Positions 1 through 8,814 of a stretch of 58,576 nucleotides of DNA are shown here, in pieces; the first letter of the stretch is position 1, and each line of letters begins with the position of its first letter. The DNA is taken from the NCBI GenBank assembly GCA_934177995.1, contig CAKPPW010000006.1:1-58576 (forward strand), given 5' to 3'. This stretch comes from an uncultured Bacilli bacterium. GTDB taxonomy: Bacteria > Bacillota_I > Bacilli_A > RF39 > UBA660. A program made the translations under genes and the position numbers. Below the pieces are notes generated by a model. That model was not told where the DNA came from, did not search any database, and saw only the letters and a program-made list of their open reading frames with translations.

Positions 1-354
1 GCAAATGTTGCACCACTTTTAATTGACTTTATGTCTTTTAATGATATGGATATTGCTGTTGTACTACCAGCTACTATCGATGCTAAAAACTTAAATGGTC
101 ATTATGAGGGAGAAAATTTTATGCCACCAAAATGGCTTGATAAAATACTTAGTACAAATGATAGTAGAATATTAGTAATTGATAAAATAGATACTATTTC
201 TAAGGATGAACAGTTAAAGTTTTGTGAATTACTAGAATATAGAAAAATATCTACATTTGAATTACCTAAAAATTGTGTAATAATAGTTACTGCAAATGAA
301 ATAAGTAAAGATAAAATAAATGAAGAGATATTTTCATTAGTTTCACGAATTTGA
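1..354 (+). CDS. AAA+ (MoxR-like) ATPase, 3' fragment
   Basis: The window begins inside this gene: the frame is open from base 1, and the ATG at 31 is internal. What remains is the Walker B-like strand (ILVIDKID), then a sensor-1-like strand (VIIVTANE), and an early end at VSRI. The P-loop lies outside the window. The stop is 10 bases before a gene with a putative metallopeptidase domain and a VWA-like domain. MoxR-type ATPases commonly pair with VWA proteins, which supports this reading. Which AAA subfamily it belongs to, and its substrate, cannot be told from the fragment. Confidence 0.6.
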   Translation, partial: ANVAPLLIDFMSFNDMDIAVVLPATIDAKNLNGHYEGENFMPPKWLDKILSTNDSRILVIDKIDTISKDEQLKFCELLEYRKISTFELPKNCVIIVTANEISKDKINEEIFSLVSRI

Positions 355-364
355 GGTGTAAGTT

Positions 365-1849
365 ATGAAATACGATATAGTAGCGTTAAAAAGAAAAATG
401 CTTGTTAAATATCCTTTTTTTGGGAGTGTAGTAGCAAGTGTAGGTTATAAAGAAAACAAAGATATTCCAACCGCAGGCACAGACGGAGAAACAATATATT
501 ATAATCCGGAATATTTAGAGAAATTAAGTGTTTTAGAACAAACTTTTATATTTGCCCATGAAGTATGTCATATTGCCTTCAATCATATATTAAGAAGTGA
601 AGGCAAGGATCATGAATTATGGAATGTTGCTACTGATGGTGTTATTAATCAATTTTTAAAACGAGATGGTTTAAAAATTGCACCGGGTGGTGTTGATATG
701 ACAGAAGCTATTAATTATGATGCTGAACAATTATATGAAAAATTATTACAAGAAAAACAGCAAGGACAACAACAAAGTGGACAAGGTAATAGTCAACAAA
801 ATCAACAAGGTAATCAGCAACAAGATCAACAACAAAGTAGTGGTGGTAGTCAAGGTGGAAATAATCAACAACAGCCTCAATCACAAGAGCAAGCCAATTC
901 AGAAAGTGTAAGTTCACAACAACAAGAAAAACAATCACAAGAACAGGTGGGTGGATCTGGGAAGGATTCACAAAAAGAAGATAAATCAAAACAAGATGTT
1001 GGACATGATACTCATAGTATGTGGGAACAAGCAGTAAAAAAGCATAAAGAACAACAAGAAAAATCTGATGAAAAAGAGAGTTTATTAGATAAATTATTAG
1101 GAAAAGATAAAGAGAAAATTGAACTTGAAAAGAAACAGGAAGAACTTAAAAGTATGGGTGAAAAAGGTGCTTTTAAAAAGAATCTTGAAGATAAGAAAAA
1201 ACAGTTAGAAGAATTAAAAGAGGCAATTTTAAAACAAGCATCACAGGCAGGTATATCGACGAATAGAGATATTAGAACAGTTAATGATATAGGTACTGCT
1301 AAACCATTAATTGATTGGAGATATGTTTTAAGAGAGGCAATTAAATATGATGTTGATTGGTCTTATAAAAATGCAACATTAGAAGATGGTGTAGTTAGTG
1401 CTAATTTAGAAGAACAACCAATGCCGGAAACTGAAATTGTTCTTGACACAAGTGGCTCAATAAATGAAGTATTATTAAAGAACTTTTTAAGAGAATGTAA
1501 GAATATATTACAATATTCAAAATTGAAAGTAGGATGTTTTGATACAGAATTTTATGGATTCCATGAGATAAGAACAGAAAAAGATATAGAAAATATGCAA
1601 TTTGAAGGTGGTGGAGGTACTGACTTTGATGTTGTTGTAGGTGCTTTCTCAAGACGAGTTGAAAATAAAATAATTTTTACTGATGGTGATGCTTCAATGC
1701 CAGACATGCCACTTGATGCAATATGGATAGTTTTTGGTGGTAAAAGAATTAATCCTAAAGGTGGTAAAATAATTCATATAGATGATGAACAACTTGAAAG
1801 ATTATATGATTATCAAATAATTAATAATTCAAGAGGAAGATTAAGATAA
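365..1849 (+). CDS. DUF2201-type putative metallopeptidase with C-terminal VWA-like domain
   Basis: A 494-residue cytoplasmic-looking protein with no signal peptide. Residues 1-120 form the DUF2201 N-terminal putative metallopeptidase part, with a zinc-binding HEVCH at 65-69. Residues about 130-240 are a low-complexity Q/S/G-rich linker, followed by a charged probable coiled coil. The last 140 residues are VWA-like with a MIDAS motif (DTSGS, near residue 360), a GGGGTDF segment and an FTDGD strand. It sits 10 bases after an AAA+ ATPase gene, so the two probably work as an ATPase/VWA chaperone-like pair. The family is recognised, but no substrate is known. Confidence 0.75.
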   Translation: MKYDIVALKRKMLVKYPFFGSVVASVGYKENKDIPTAGTDGETIYYNPEYLEKLSVLEQTFIFAHEVCHIAFNHILRSEGKDHELWNVATDGVINQFLKRDGLKIAPGGVDMTEAINYDAEQLYEKLLQEKQQGQQQSGQGNSQQNQQGNQQQDQQQSSGGSQGGNNQQQPQSQEQANSESVSSQQQEKQSQEQVGGSGKDSQKEDKSKQDVGHDTHSMWEQAVKKHKEQQEKSDEKESLLDKLLGKDKEKIELEKKQEELKSMGEKGAFKKNLEDKKKQLEELKEAILKQASQAGISTNRDIRTVNDIGTAKPLIDWRYVLREAIKYDVDWSYKNATLEDGVVSANLEEQPMPETEIVLDTSGSINEVLLKNFLRECKNILQYSKLKVGCFDTEFYGFHEIRTEKDIENMQFEGGGGTDFDVVVGAFSRRVENKIIFTDGDASMPDMPLDAIWIVFGGKRINPKGGKIIHIDDEQLERLYDYQIINNSRGRLR

Positions 1850-1892
1850 GAATTTTTATAATATTGTAAATAAAAAATCTATAGCTTCTATC

Positions 1893-1921
1893 TTCTTTTT
1901 TGCTTTGCTTTATGGTATACT
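1893..1921 (+). promoter_or_regulatory. Extended -10 promoter for the adhesin gene
   Basis: TATACT at 1916-1921 is preceded by TGG, giving an extended -10 (TGGTATACT). The -35 (TTCTTT, 1893-1898) is poor, as expected for an extended -10 promoter. It lies 31 bases before the ATG, with AGAGGA in between. The same TGGTATA(C/A)T element recurs upstream of several genes in this window. Confidence 0.5.
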
Positions 1922-1951
1922 TGTTTTATGATAAGAGGATAGGTGTTATAT

Positions 1952-4900
1952 ATGAAGAAAATTAATACTAAAAGTTTATTAAAAATAGTAGTGGTTTTAG
2001 TTGTTGTGATAGGTGGAATTTTTGCTAAAAAAACTTTGACATCTTATGCAGCCTTAGAAAGTAGTGAAGCACCTAGTAAATTAGTTACTAGTACTGGTAA
2101 TGTTGTGTCTGATAGAGTAAGTCTTTTTGATGACTTAGAAGGCGAGGAAGCTATTTCTTTAGTACCTTTCTATGGAACGGATGATAATGGCAATAAGTAT
2201 ACTGTATATTGTCTTGAAAAAAATAAAGACTTTGCTCCATCTCAAACAGTAACAAAAGTTGATACACCACTTGATGATGGATATACTTATATAATAAAAA
2301 ATGGTTATCCTAATAAAAGTTTAACAGGTAATGATAAGAATGATAATTATTTAACTCAGATAGCAGTATGGCTTTATCAAGATAGATCTGCCGGAGTAAG
2401 TGATACTACTAATGGAGTGCTTACTGCTAATCAGAAAAGTTCAATTATAAAAAGTAGTTATTATACTGTAATTAATAACTTAGTAACAGAAGCGATGAAT
2501 GCTAAAAACACTACTAATATTACTAATCCGACCTTTAGTGTAAGTAGTGGAACATTATCTACTGATAGTGATAATACTTATCTAATCAGTAATGTCATGA
2601 GAATAACTTCTAATACTGATGAGTTTATTAACTATAAAGTAGTCGCTTCTAGTAGTGATATTTTAGCAAGTGATATAGAAATACTTGATGAAAATAATAA
2701 TGTAATAACTACTAATAGTGCTATAGCTAAAGATAAAGGCTTTAAAATTAGAATACCTTTAGCAAAGATAAAGAAAGCATCTAGTATAAATATTGATATT
2801 ATTAACAACTATAAAGATTATAAAACTTATGGTTATGAACCACCAGAGGGTATGAAAGATACAATGCAAAAGTCATTTGTATCCTTACTGGCTGCTAATG
2901 TAACATCTAAACAAATATCTACTAGTCTTAATATGCCAGTAGGAAGTATTACTATTAACAAGATAGATAGTACTAATAATAATAACTTAGCTGGAGCTAA
3001 TTTTACTATTAAGAGATTAGCAACTAATGAAATAGTAGACAGTTTTACTACGACAACCACTTCTCATGTAACATCTAATTTGTTACCAGGTACTTATGAA
3101 ATTACCGAAACAGCAGCTGCTAGTGGTTATTACATAACAGATAAGACATCTAATATAACTATAACAAGTAATGACTTAAATAAAACAAAAACAATAACTA
3201 ATAGTCAAGCGGAAGTATCAATCAGAAAGATAGATAGTGTTACTAAGCAAGTAGTAAGCGGGGCAGTCTTAAAAATAGTAAACAGTGCTAATCAAACAGT
3301 AAAGACTATTACTACTACAAATGACTATACTAAAATAACTGGTCTTTCACTTGGAACTTATAAAGTAGTAGAAGTAACTGCTCCTGATGGATATACTCTA
3401 AATACTGCTGCAAAAGAATTTACTTTAAGTAGTACTAATCCAAAGATAACTCTAGATTATGCTGATCAACAAAACGAGACGATTATCGTTAAGAAAGATG
3501 CTAAGACTAATACTATTTTAGCAGGTGCTACTTTGAAAGTTATTAATAAAGATACTAGTGAAGTAATTGATACTTTTGTAACAACAACTACTGGTCACAG
3601 TATTAAAGGATTAAAAGTAGGTACCTATAAAGTTATCGAAGAAGCTGCTCCTAGTGGTTATACTAAGAGTGATGCAACAGTAGAGTTTACTATTAGTAAT
3701 AATCAAACTGAAGTACAAACAGTAACATTCTATAACAGTACTAATCAAGTAAGTATTACTAAAGTAGATGCTGATACTAATGAAGTTCTTGCTAATGCTA
3801 AGTTTAATATCTTAAATAGTAATAATCAAATAGTTAAAACCTTTACTACGACAAAAGAAGCATATCTCTTGGACAAACTAGCAGTAGGTAAGTATTACTT
3901 AGAAGAGATAGAAGCTCCTAGTGGATATGTTCTTAATAAAGAAAAAGTAGCTTTTGAAGTAACTGCTACTACTAATAATCTACAAGTAGTATTTAAAAAT
4001 AAGAAGAATAGCTTAAAACTAGGCAAGATAGATGCTACTACTAAAGAATATCTAGCAGGAGCTAAAATGAGGCTTACTGATAGTGATGGTAAAACTGTAA
4101 AAGAATTTACTAGTGAGAGTAATTTAACTACTATTACTGGTTTAAAATCAGGTACTTATTATTTAGAAGAGATAGAAGCACCTAATGGCTATATAAAAAA
4201 TACTACTAAGAATAAAATAGTTATTACTAATACAGATCAAGAAGTAACTTCTACTATTGAAAATAAAAAGATAAAAGTAAGTTTAAGTAAAGTAGATGCT
4301 GATACTAATAAACAAATAGCAGGAGTATTATTTGAATTATTAGATAGTTCTAAGAATGTGATAGGAACATTTACTACAACTGATACTAAAACAGATATTT
4401 CTTCTTTAAAAGCATTAAAAGAAGGAGATTATTACTTAAGAGAAAAAAGTACTAAATATGGTTATGTACTTGATAATAGTCTACATAAATTTACTATAAG
4501 TAGTAGTAATTATGACTTTACCATTACTTTAAAAAATAAATTAAATGAAATAAAACTAGGTAAGATAGATGCTAAGACTAAGAAATATATTAAAGGAGCT
4601 ACTCTAAAGTTAAGTAGTGTAACTTATAGTGATTTTGAACCGATAGTATTTATATCAGAAGAAGAAGCAACACCTATTAAAGGTTTAAAAGTTGGAAAGT
4701 ATATCTTAGAAGAGGTAAAAGCACCAGCTGGTTATATTACTTCTAATTCAAAAATATACTTTAATGTAACGAATACTGGTGAAGTTAAGACAGAAACTAT
4801 TAAGAACGATATATTATCTATTGGAATAAGTAATAAGAAAGTTACTATTACAGCTGATAAAGGCTATTCATTTACTCTTTATAAGAGTGATGGAACTAAA

Positions 4901-5461
4901 GTAGAGGAACTAGCTATTAAAGATACTAGTATAACTAGTAGTGAACTTTTAAATGGGGATTATTACTTAAAAGAAACAAAGGTTCCAGATTCAATAGTTC
5001 TAAATTCTAATTTAGTTTACTTTACAATAAATGATGAAAATGAAAGTTTTATTAACTTTACTAATGATTTTACTAAGGTTTATATAAGTAAAAAAGATAT
5101 GGCTAATAGTGAAGAAGTGGAAGGAGCTACGCTTACTATTAGTGATGAGTCTGGTAAGGATATTAAAGAATGGACTTCATCTAAAGAACCTTATTATATT
5201 GAAAGACTACCAGTTGGTATTTATACTTTAAAAGAGGTGGTTGCCCCTAAAGGTTATGTTTTAAATACATCGACTGTAACTTTTGAAGTTAAGGAAACAG
5301 GGGACATTCAAACAACTACTATGTTTAATGCTAAACCAATTGAAGATGTACCAAACACTTCTAAAAAAACAGGTATTTTCTATGTAGTTGGAGCTATCTT
5401 AGTATTAATTGGTACATTTGTACTTGGTGTATATTATAAAGATAAAATCTTAAAAAGATAG
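1952..5461 (+). CDS. LPXTG-type surface adhesin: thioester (TQXA) domain plus nine SpaA/Cna-B repeats
   Basis: The ATG at 1952 follows AGAGGATAGG; an upstream in-frame GTG is less likely. The protein is about 1169 residues. It has a signal peptide (basic start, hydrophobic VVVLVVVIGG, small residues near 35). Next is a thioester domain with the reactive cysteine in YTVYCLEKN (about residue 90) and the glutamine in TQIA (TQXA motif), expected to form a Cys-Gln thioester that bonds covalently to host targets. From about residue 330 follow nine Cna-B/SpaA-type beta domains, most ending in E-x-APxGY. The tail is VPNTS (an LPXTG variant), a hydrophobic span and KDKILKR. No sortase gene is in the window. 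It stands alone between a promoter and a strong terminator. Confidence 0.88.
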   Translation: MKKINTKSLLKIVVVLVVVIGGIFAKKTLTSYAALESSEAPSKLVTSTGNVVSDRVSLFDDLEGEEAISLVPFYGTDDNGNKYTVYCLEKNKDFAPSQTVTKVDTPLDDGYTYIIKNGYPNKSLTGNDKNDNYLTQIAVWLYQDRSAGVSDTTNGVLTANQKSSIIKSSYYTVINNLVTEAMNAKNTTNITNPTFSVSSGTLSTDSDNTYLISNVMRITSNTDEFINYKVVASSSDILASDIEILDENNNVITTNSAIAKDKGFKIRIPLAKIKKASSINIDIINNYKDYKTYGYEPPEGMKDTMQKSFVSLLAANVTSKQISTSLNMPVGSITINKIDSTNNNNLAGANFTIKRLATNEIVDSFTTTTTSHVTSNLLPGTYEITETAAASGYYITDKTSNITITSNDLNKTKTITNSQAEVSIRKIDSVTKQVVSGAVLKIVNSANQTVKTITTTNDYTKITGLSLGTYKVVEVTAPDGYTLNTAAKEFTLSSTNPKITLDYADQQNETIIVKKDAKTNTILAGATLKVINKDTSEVIDTFVTTTTGHSIKGLKVGTYKVIEEAAPSGYTKSDATVEFTISNNQTEVQTVTFYNSTNQVSITKVDADTNEVLANAKFNILNSNNQIVKTFTTTKEAYLLDKLAVGKYYLEEIEAPSGYVLNKEKVAFEVTATTNNLQVVFKNKKNSLKLGKIDATTKEYLAGAKMRLTDSDGKTVKEFTSESNLTTITGLKSGTYYLEEIEAPNGYIKNTTKNKIVITNTDQEVTSTIENKKIKVSLSKVDADTNKQIAGVLFELLDSSKNVIGTFTTTDTKTDISSLKALKEGDYYLREKSTKYGYVLDNSLHKFTISSSNYDFTITLKNKLNEIKLGKIDAKTKKYIKGATLKLSSVTYSDFEPIVFISEEEATPIKGLKVGKYILEEVKAPAGYITSNSKIYFNVTNTGEVKTETIKNDILSIGISNKKVTITADKGYSFTLYKSDGTKVEELAIKDTSITSSELLNGDYYLKETKVPDSIVLNSNLVYFTINDENESFINFTNDFTKVYISKKDMANSEEVEGATLTISDESGKDIKEWTSSKEPYYIERLPVGIYTLKEVVAPKGYVLNTSTVTFEVKETGDIQTTTMFNAKPIEDVPNTSKKTGIFYVVGAILVLIGTFVLGVYYKDKILKR

Positions 5462-5464
5462 TTT

Positions 5465-5500
5465 AAAAAGGATCTGTTTAGAAAAAACAGTCCTTTTATT
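5465..5500 (+). terminator. Rho-independent terminator of the adhesin gene
   Basis: Immediately after the stop, AAAAGGA-CTGTTT pairs with AAACAG-TCCTTTT around a short A-rich loop, followed by TTATTTG. Confidence 0.8.
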
Positions 5501-5564
5501 TGTACTTTGTATGGTGGTATACAACTTTTAAATTTTGAGTTTCGGTAAAAATAATTCTTGACAT

Positions 5565-5602
5565 AAAAAAGTGAATATGTATTTCTACAAATTCACTTTT
5601 TT
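5565..5602. terminator. Terminator-like hairpin at the IS remnant's left side
   Basis: AAAAAAGTGAAT (5565-5576) pairs perfectly with ATTCACTTTTTT (5591-5602), leaving a 14-base loop. A/T runs on both sides make it usable on either strand. It lies between the adhesin terminator and the transposase remnant, and would shield the latter from read-through. Confidence 0.6.
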
Positions 5603-5616
5603 GCTCTAAAATAAGG

Positions 5617-5694
5617 TAAGCAACACCTAAATTTGATATAATTTTATTGGTATTATAATTATATATACTAAACAAAAACTTAGGAGGTTGCTTA
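5617..5694 (+). promoter_or_regulatory. Inverted repeat masking the transposase ribosome site, with a promoter inside it
   Basis: TAAGCAACACCTAA (5617-5630) is complementary, with about one mismatch and one unpaired base, to the segment at 5680-5694 that contains AGGAGG, the ribosome site of the transposase ATG at 5696. A -10 (TATAAT, 5654-5659) and a weak -35 (TTGATA, about 5633) lie between the arms. A transcript entering from outside could therefore fold and hide the ribosome site, while one from the internal promoter could not. This is inference from base pairing. Confidence 0.45.
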
Positions 5695-5695
5695 C

Positions 5696-6120
5696 ATGAC
5701 TAATTATACTACAGAAACATACCAAACGAAAAGAGATATTTTAAATTTTTCACAAAAAATATCAACAGGAGTACGAAAACCAGTAATGAAGATGACAAAA
5801 GACATGACATATGGAATATTGGCTAGTCGAAATTGCCAATTAACTAAAATAGCATCTAGTTTAAAGGAAAAAGATACTACAAAACTTGCTAATACGGTAG
5901 ATAGACTATCAACAAATCTAAATAATTTAGATATAGAAGACAAAAAAATACTAATAAAAATTATTATAAAGAAATAATGAAATACTTGCCAGAAGATTCG
6001 GTTATAGTACTTAATGATGATACTATAACTAATCCAAATTACTATTCTAATAGTGCTGCAAGAGACGATAAGTCTAAAGCAGGAAGACAATTTACTGGAG
6101 CATACTATAGAAAAAGATAA
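5696..6120 (+). pseudogene. Truncated, frameshifted DDE-type IS transposase remnant
   Basis: The ATG at 5696 follows a strong AGGAGG. The first 90 residues (TYQTKRDILNFSQKIS, DMTYGILASRNCQLT) resemble the N-terminus of clostridial/bacilli DDE transposases I recognise only at family level. The frame breaks near the A-run at about 5956-5960. The next frame continues coherently (NYYKEIMKYLPEDSVIVLNDDTI, an acidic catalytic-type segment) to a stop at 6118-6120. Intact relatives are usually some 400 residues, so both a frameshift and loss of the C-terminal two thirds are evident. A minus-strand reading frame across it is a shadow. Confidence 0.7.
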
Positions 6121-6128
6121 TAAACAAA

Positions 6129-6153
6129 GAGACGGTCAATAAATGATCGTCTT
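6129..6153 (-). terminator. Terminator of rnhC
   Basis: AGACGGTCA / TGATCGTCT form a 9-bp stem with one G-T pair and a 7-base loop. It overlaps the end of the minus-strand RNase HIII gene, with a T-rich run (CTCTTTGTTTATTA) on the minus strand after it. Confidence 0.55.
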
Positions 6154-7041
6154 TAATATTCTTTCTGTATTTTTAAAATTATATTTAGCTATCTCTTTAA
6201 GTTTTTCTTCTCCATATTTTTCAACTACTTCTTCGCCAATTTTATCTACCTCTTTAGAAGCTCCTTTTAAAAGAGGTATATGAATACTATCTGATAATTT
6301 ATCAAACTCTTTTAAGAAAATATATCTACTAATGATAGAAGAAGCAGCAACAGCAAGATTCTTATCTTCCGCTTTAGTCATAAAAGTAATACCACGTTGA
6401 ATCTCTTTTGCTCCGTTTAGATATTCATAGTATCTTTTTTCTCTTGCAAATTCATCTACAATAATATAATCAACTTTTGGATTAACTTCATGCATTAACT
6501 GATATAAGACTTTGTTATGCATAATAGCTTTTATCTTATTCATATTAAAATCTTTGGTATAATTTTTATTATAATCAATATTATTTAAAATAAGACTACG
6601 GTAGGTTAGCTTTTTAGCAAGAATAGGAGCATTAGCTAAGATAAACTCATCAGTTAGCTTTTTACTATCTCTAATACCTAAATCTTCTAAAAACTTAACT
6701 TCTTCTTTTGGAACATAAGTAGCTGTTACTACTATGGGACCAAAATAATCACCAGTACCAACTTCATCACTACCAACGGAAGAACAATTGTGATACTTAT
6801 TATCATTAGTATTAACTTTAGGAGTAGATTCTATCCCATCCATTTCTTTCCACATAGCAGCATCAACATCAGCACTTTTTCCTTGAAACATAACCTTGCC
6901 AGATGTGTACATTGTAATAGTAGTATCCATATCAACAGCTTGAAAAACTACATAAGGAATCTCTTTATCTTTCTTCTTATCTTTATAATATTCAATCATT
7001 TTAGCTTTTGTCTTGTCACTTACTCTTATGACTTCGTTCAT
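6136..7041 (-). CDS. rnhC: Ribonuclease HIII
   Basis: Cleaves the RNA strand of RNA-DNA hybrids in the cytoplasm. The protein is 301 residues if begun at the ATG at 7041, which has GAGGTGG 7 bases upstream; a further ATG at 7056 lies before that ribosome site and is unlikely. The N-terminal domain is of the TBP-like substrate-binding type. The type 2 RNase H core starts with GSDEVGTGDYFGPIVV near residue 95, holding the first two acidic residues. The third is in YIIVDEFARE. Length and layout match HIII rather than HII. It is divergent from cvpA, as in many Bacilli. Confidence 0.93.
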   Translation of the reverse strand: MNEVIRVSDKTKAKMIEYYKDKKKDKEIPYVVFQAVDMDTTITMYTSGKVMFQGKSADVDAAMWKEMDGIESTPKVNTNDNKYHNCSSVGSDEVGTGDYFGPIVVTATYVPKEEVKFLEDLGIRDSKKLTDEFILANAPILAKKLTYRSLILNNIDYNKNYTKDFNMNKIKAIMHNKVLYQLMHEVNPKVDYIIVDEFAREKRYYEYLNGAKEIQRGITFMTKAEDKNLAVAASSIISRYIFLKEFDKLSDSIHIPLLKGASKEVDKIGEEVVEKYGEEKLKEIAKYNFKNTERILKTIIY

Positions 7042-7063
7042 TTTTTTCCACCTCATTTAATTT

Positions 7064-7072
7064 AGTATAGCA
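7064..7072 (-). promoter_or_regulatory. Extended -10 of rnhC
   Basis: Read on the minus strand, TGCTATACT lies 23 bases before the rnhC ATG. No good -35 was seen. The divergent cvpA gene probably uses TATAAT at 7091-7096 on the plus strand. Confidence 0.4.
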
Positions 7073-7120
7073 TATTTTAAAAAATATAGTTATAATAAAA
7101 ATATAGAAAGGATTTGGATT

Positions 7121-7834
7121 ATGGAAAATATTAATAATATTAGTATACTTATTGTTTTAATTATTTTATGTTTTGGTATTTTAGGACTAAAAAGAGGAGT
7201 GATTAAAGAAGCAGCAGTGGTGCTAGGTAATATAGCAGCTATAATTTTAGCATTCTTATTAAAAGGTCTATTAGCAAGTTTTCTAATTAATTTATTTCCA
7301 CCATTTAGAGTAAATTCTGTCTTTGGTCCTCTTAGTTCTTTAAGTATTATCTTTTATCAATTAATAGCTTTTCTCGTACTGTTAATTATCTTTCATTTTA
7401 TTCTAAGAATAATTGTTAGTCTATCAGGAATAATTAGTAAGATAGTAGATGCTACAGTAATACTAATTTTACCTAATAGAATCTTTGGTTTTGTCTTAGG
7501 AATAATAGAAGGTTATATAATAATGTTTATCGCTTTAAATATTTTAATGATACCATTAAGTAGTAATGATGATTTTATGAATTCTAAAGTTAGAAAATCT
7601 ATTATGGAAGATACACCAGTCTTAAAAGATAGCTTTGGTGGAATTAATACAACACTTGAAGAAATTATGGCACTTGATAAAAGCAATAGTGAAAATAGTT
7701 TAAATTTAAAAGTAATTGATATACTATTAAAGAATAAAATAGTTACTGTAGATGAAGTTAAACAATTAGAAACTAATAAAAAGATAATTGATATTAATAA
7801 TTTAGATACTGTAACTAATAAATATGAAGGGTGA
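7121..7834 (+). CDS. CvpA-family membrane protein
   Basis: A 237-residue integral membrane protein. It has four hydrophobic spans in roughly the first 150 residues and a soluble C-terminal tail. GILGLKRGVIKEAA between the first two spans, and the overall layout, match the CvpA family. CvpA is named for colicin V production in E. coli, but its role in Bacillota is unclear. AGAAAGGATTTGG precedes the ATG. The gene is next to rnhC, a frequent arrangement in Bacillota, and the thioredoxin gene begins 7 bases after its stop, so the pair is probably co-transcribed. Confidence 0.85.
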   Translation: MENINNISILIVLIILCFGILGLKRGVIKEAAVVLGNIAAIILAFLLKGLLASFLINLFPPFRVNSVFGPLSSLSIIFYQLIAFLVLLIIFHFILRIIVSLSGIISKIVDATVILILPNRIFGFVLGIIEGYIIMFIALNILMIPLSSNDDFMNSKVRKSIMEDTPVLKDSFGGINTTLEEIMALDKSNSENSLNLKVIDILLKNKIVTVDEVKQLETNKKIIDINNLDTVTNKYEG

Positions 7835-7841
7835 TGATAAA

Positions 7842-8144
7842 ATGATTTATTTAGAAGATGAGACTAAGTTTCAAGAACTAATAGCAACTGGTGATGTCTT
7901 AGTAGATTTTTATGCTACTTGGTGTGGACCTTGTAAAATGGTAGGAGAAGTACTAGAAGAGTTAGAAGAACACTTTGAAGGGGTAAAAATCATTAAGATA
8001 GATGTTGATGAGTTTGAAAATATTGCTAAGGAACATGGTGTTATGAGTATTCCAACATTAGAAGTTTATCGTGATGGAAAATTAATAAAAAAAGAAGTAG
8101 GATATAGAGACTACGATACCATTGCTTCTTGGTTTATAAAATAA
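7842..8144 (+). CDS. trxA: Thioredoxin
   Basis: Cytoplasmic dithiol-disulfide oxidoreductase of 100 residues. The active site WCGPC is at residues 27-31, and the cis-proline is in MSIPTLEVY near 75. The start at 7842 is chosen because GAAGGGTGAT precedes it; an in-frame ATG at 7824 overlaps the cvpA end and lacks spacing. It is probably the distal gene of a cvpA-trxA unit. The short N-terminus is normal for Bacilli thioredoxins. No thioredoxin reductase is in the window. Confidence 0.93.
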   Translation: MIYLEDETKFQELIATGDVLVDFYATWCGPCKMVGEVLEELEEHFEGVKIIKIDVDEFENIAKEHGVMSIPTLEVYRDGKLIKKEVGYRDYDTIASWFIK

Positions 8145-8729
8145 TTATTTATCTTCAATTAACTGTTCAACTCTATTAGTAATGTTAAGACCAGGTAAAT
8201 TTGTTAAACTATCAAGAAATGTTTCATCTACTTCTAAAGTGTAGATACATCTATCTTGATAAACTTTAGATAAAATATTCTTATCCTTAAATAGGTAAGA
8301 GTATTTTTTTTCATTTTCATAACTAAATTCACAAGTTATTAAATAACCACTTACTACATTTAAAAGAATAGACTTTTTAAGAGATTCCAATAGACCATTA
8401 GTGTAGGCTTTTAAAAGACCACCAGTACCTAGTTTGATACCACCGAAGTAGCGAACGGAAATAACTAAAATATTAATAATATTATTAGAAGTTAGTATAA
8501 AAAGCATTGGTCTTCCAGCTGTATTTTTTGGTTCTTTATCATCACTATAACCACTAGTATTTAAAAGATTAAAAGCATAACAGTAGTGTGTTGCATCCTT
8601 ATAGTCTTCTCTTACCTTTTTTAAATAGTAATTAACATCATCTATATTATTAACCTTATATAATAAAGTAATAAACTTAGAGTGTTTTATCTCTTCTTGA
8701 TAGCTTACATTTTCTTTAATTACTTGCAT
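8145..8729 (-). CDS. YigZ/IMPACT-family protein (UPF0029)
   Basis: A 194-residue protein. The N-terminal domain carries the family signature: KHSKFIT, the segment DATHYCYAFNL, the AGRPMLFIL stretch, and VRYFGGIKLGTGGLLKAY. A short ferredoxin-like C-terminal domain (DUF1949) follows. The eukaryotic relative IMPACT/YIH1 affects Gcn2 signalling; the bacterial role is not settled, although contacts with translation have been suggested. AGGTGGTGATTTAA precedes the ATG. It runs convergent with trxA, their ends touching at 8144/8145, and divergent from the AI-2E-type permease gene. Confidence 0.9.
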   Translation of the reverse strand: MQVIKENVSYQEEIKHSKFITLLYKVNNIDDVNYYLKKVREDYKDATHYCYAFNLLNTSGYSDDKEPKNTAGRPMLFILTSNNIINILVISVRYFGGIKLGTGGLLKAYTNGLLESLKKSILLNVVSGYLITCEFSYENEKKYSYLFKDKNILSKVYQDRCIYTLEVDETFLDSLTNLPGLNITNRVEQLIEDK

Positions 8730-8783
8730 TTAAATCACCACCTATATTTTATTAAAATTCTTTTTAAATGTAAAGATAAGTGG

Positions 8784-8789
8784 TATACT
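8784..8789 (+). promoter_or_regulatory. Extended -10 promoter of the AI-2E-family gene
   Basis: TATACT preceded by TGG (TGGTATACT), 25 bases before the ATG at 8815. GAAGGTG serves as ribosome site. A T-rich stretch at the -35 distance is not a recognisable -35. Confidence 0.45.
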
Positions 8790-8814
8790 AAGAAATAGAA
8801 ATGAAGGTGCTAAG

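Noticed and set aside
711..989. Open frames on both strands across the Q-rich linker
   Set aside because: They are shadows of the low-complexity CAA repeats of the DUF2201 gene, without ribosome sites.
5704..6090. Minus-strand 128-codon frame over the IS remnant
   Set aside because: The plus strand has transposase similarity and a strong ribosome site; the minus frame has neither.
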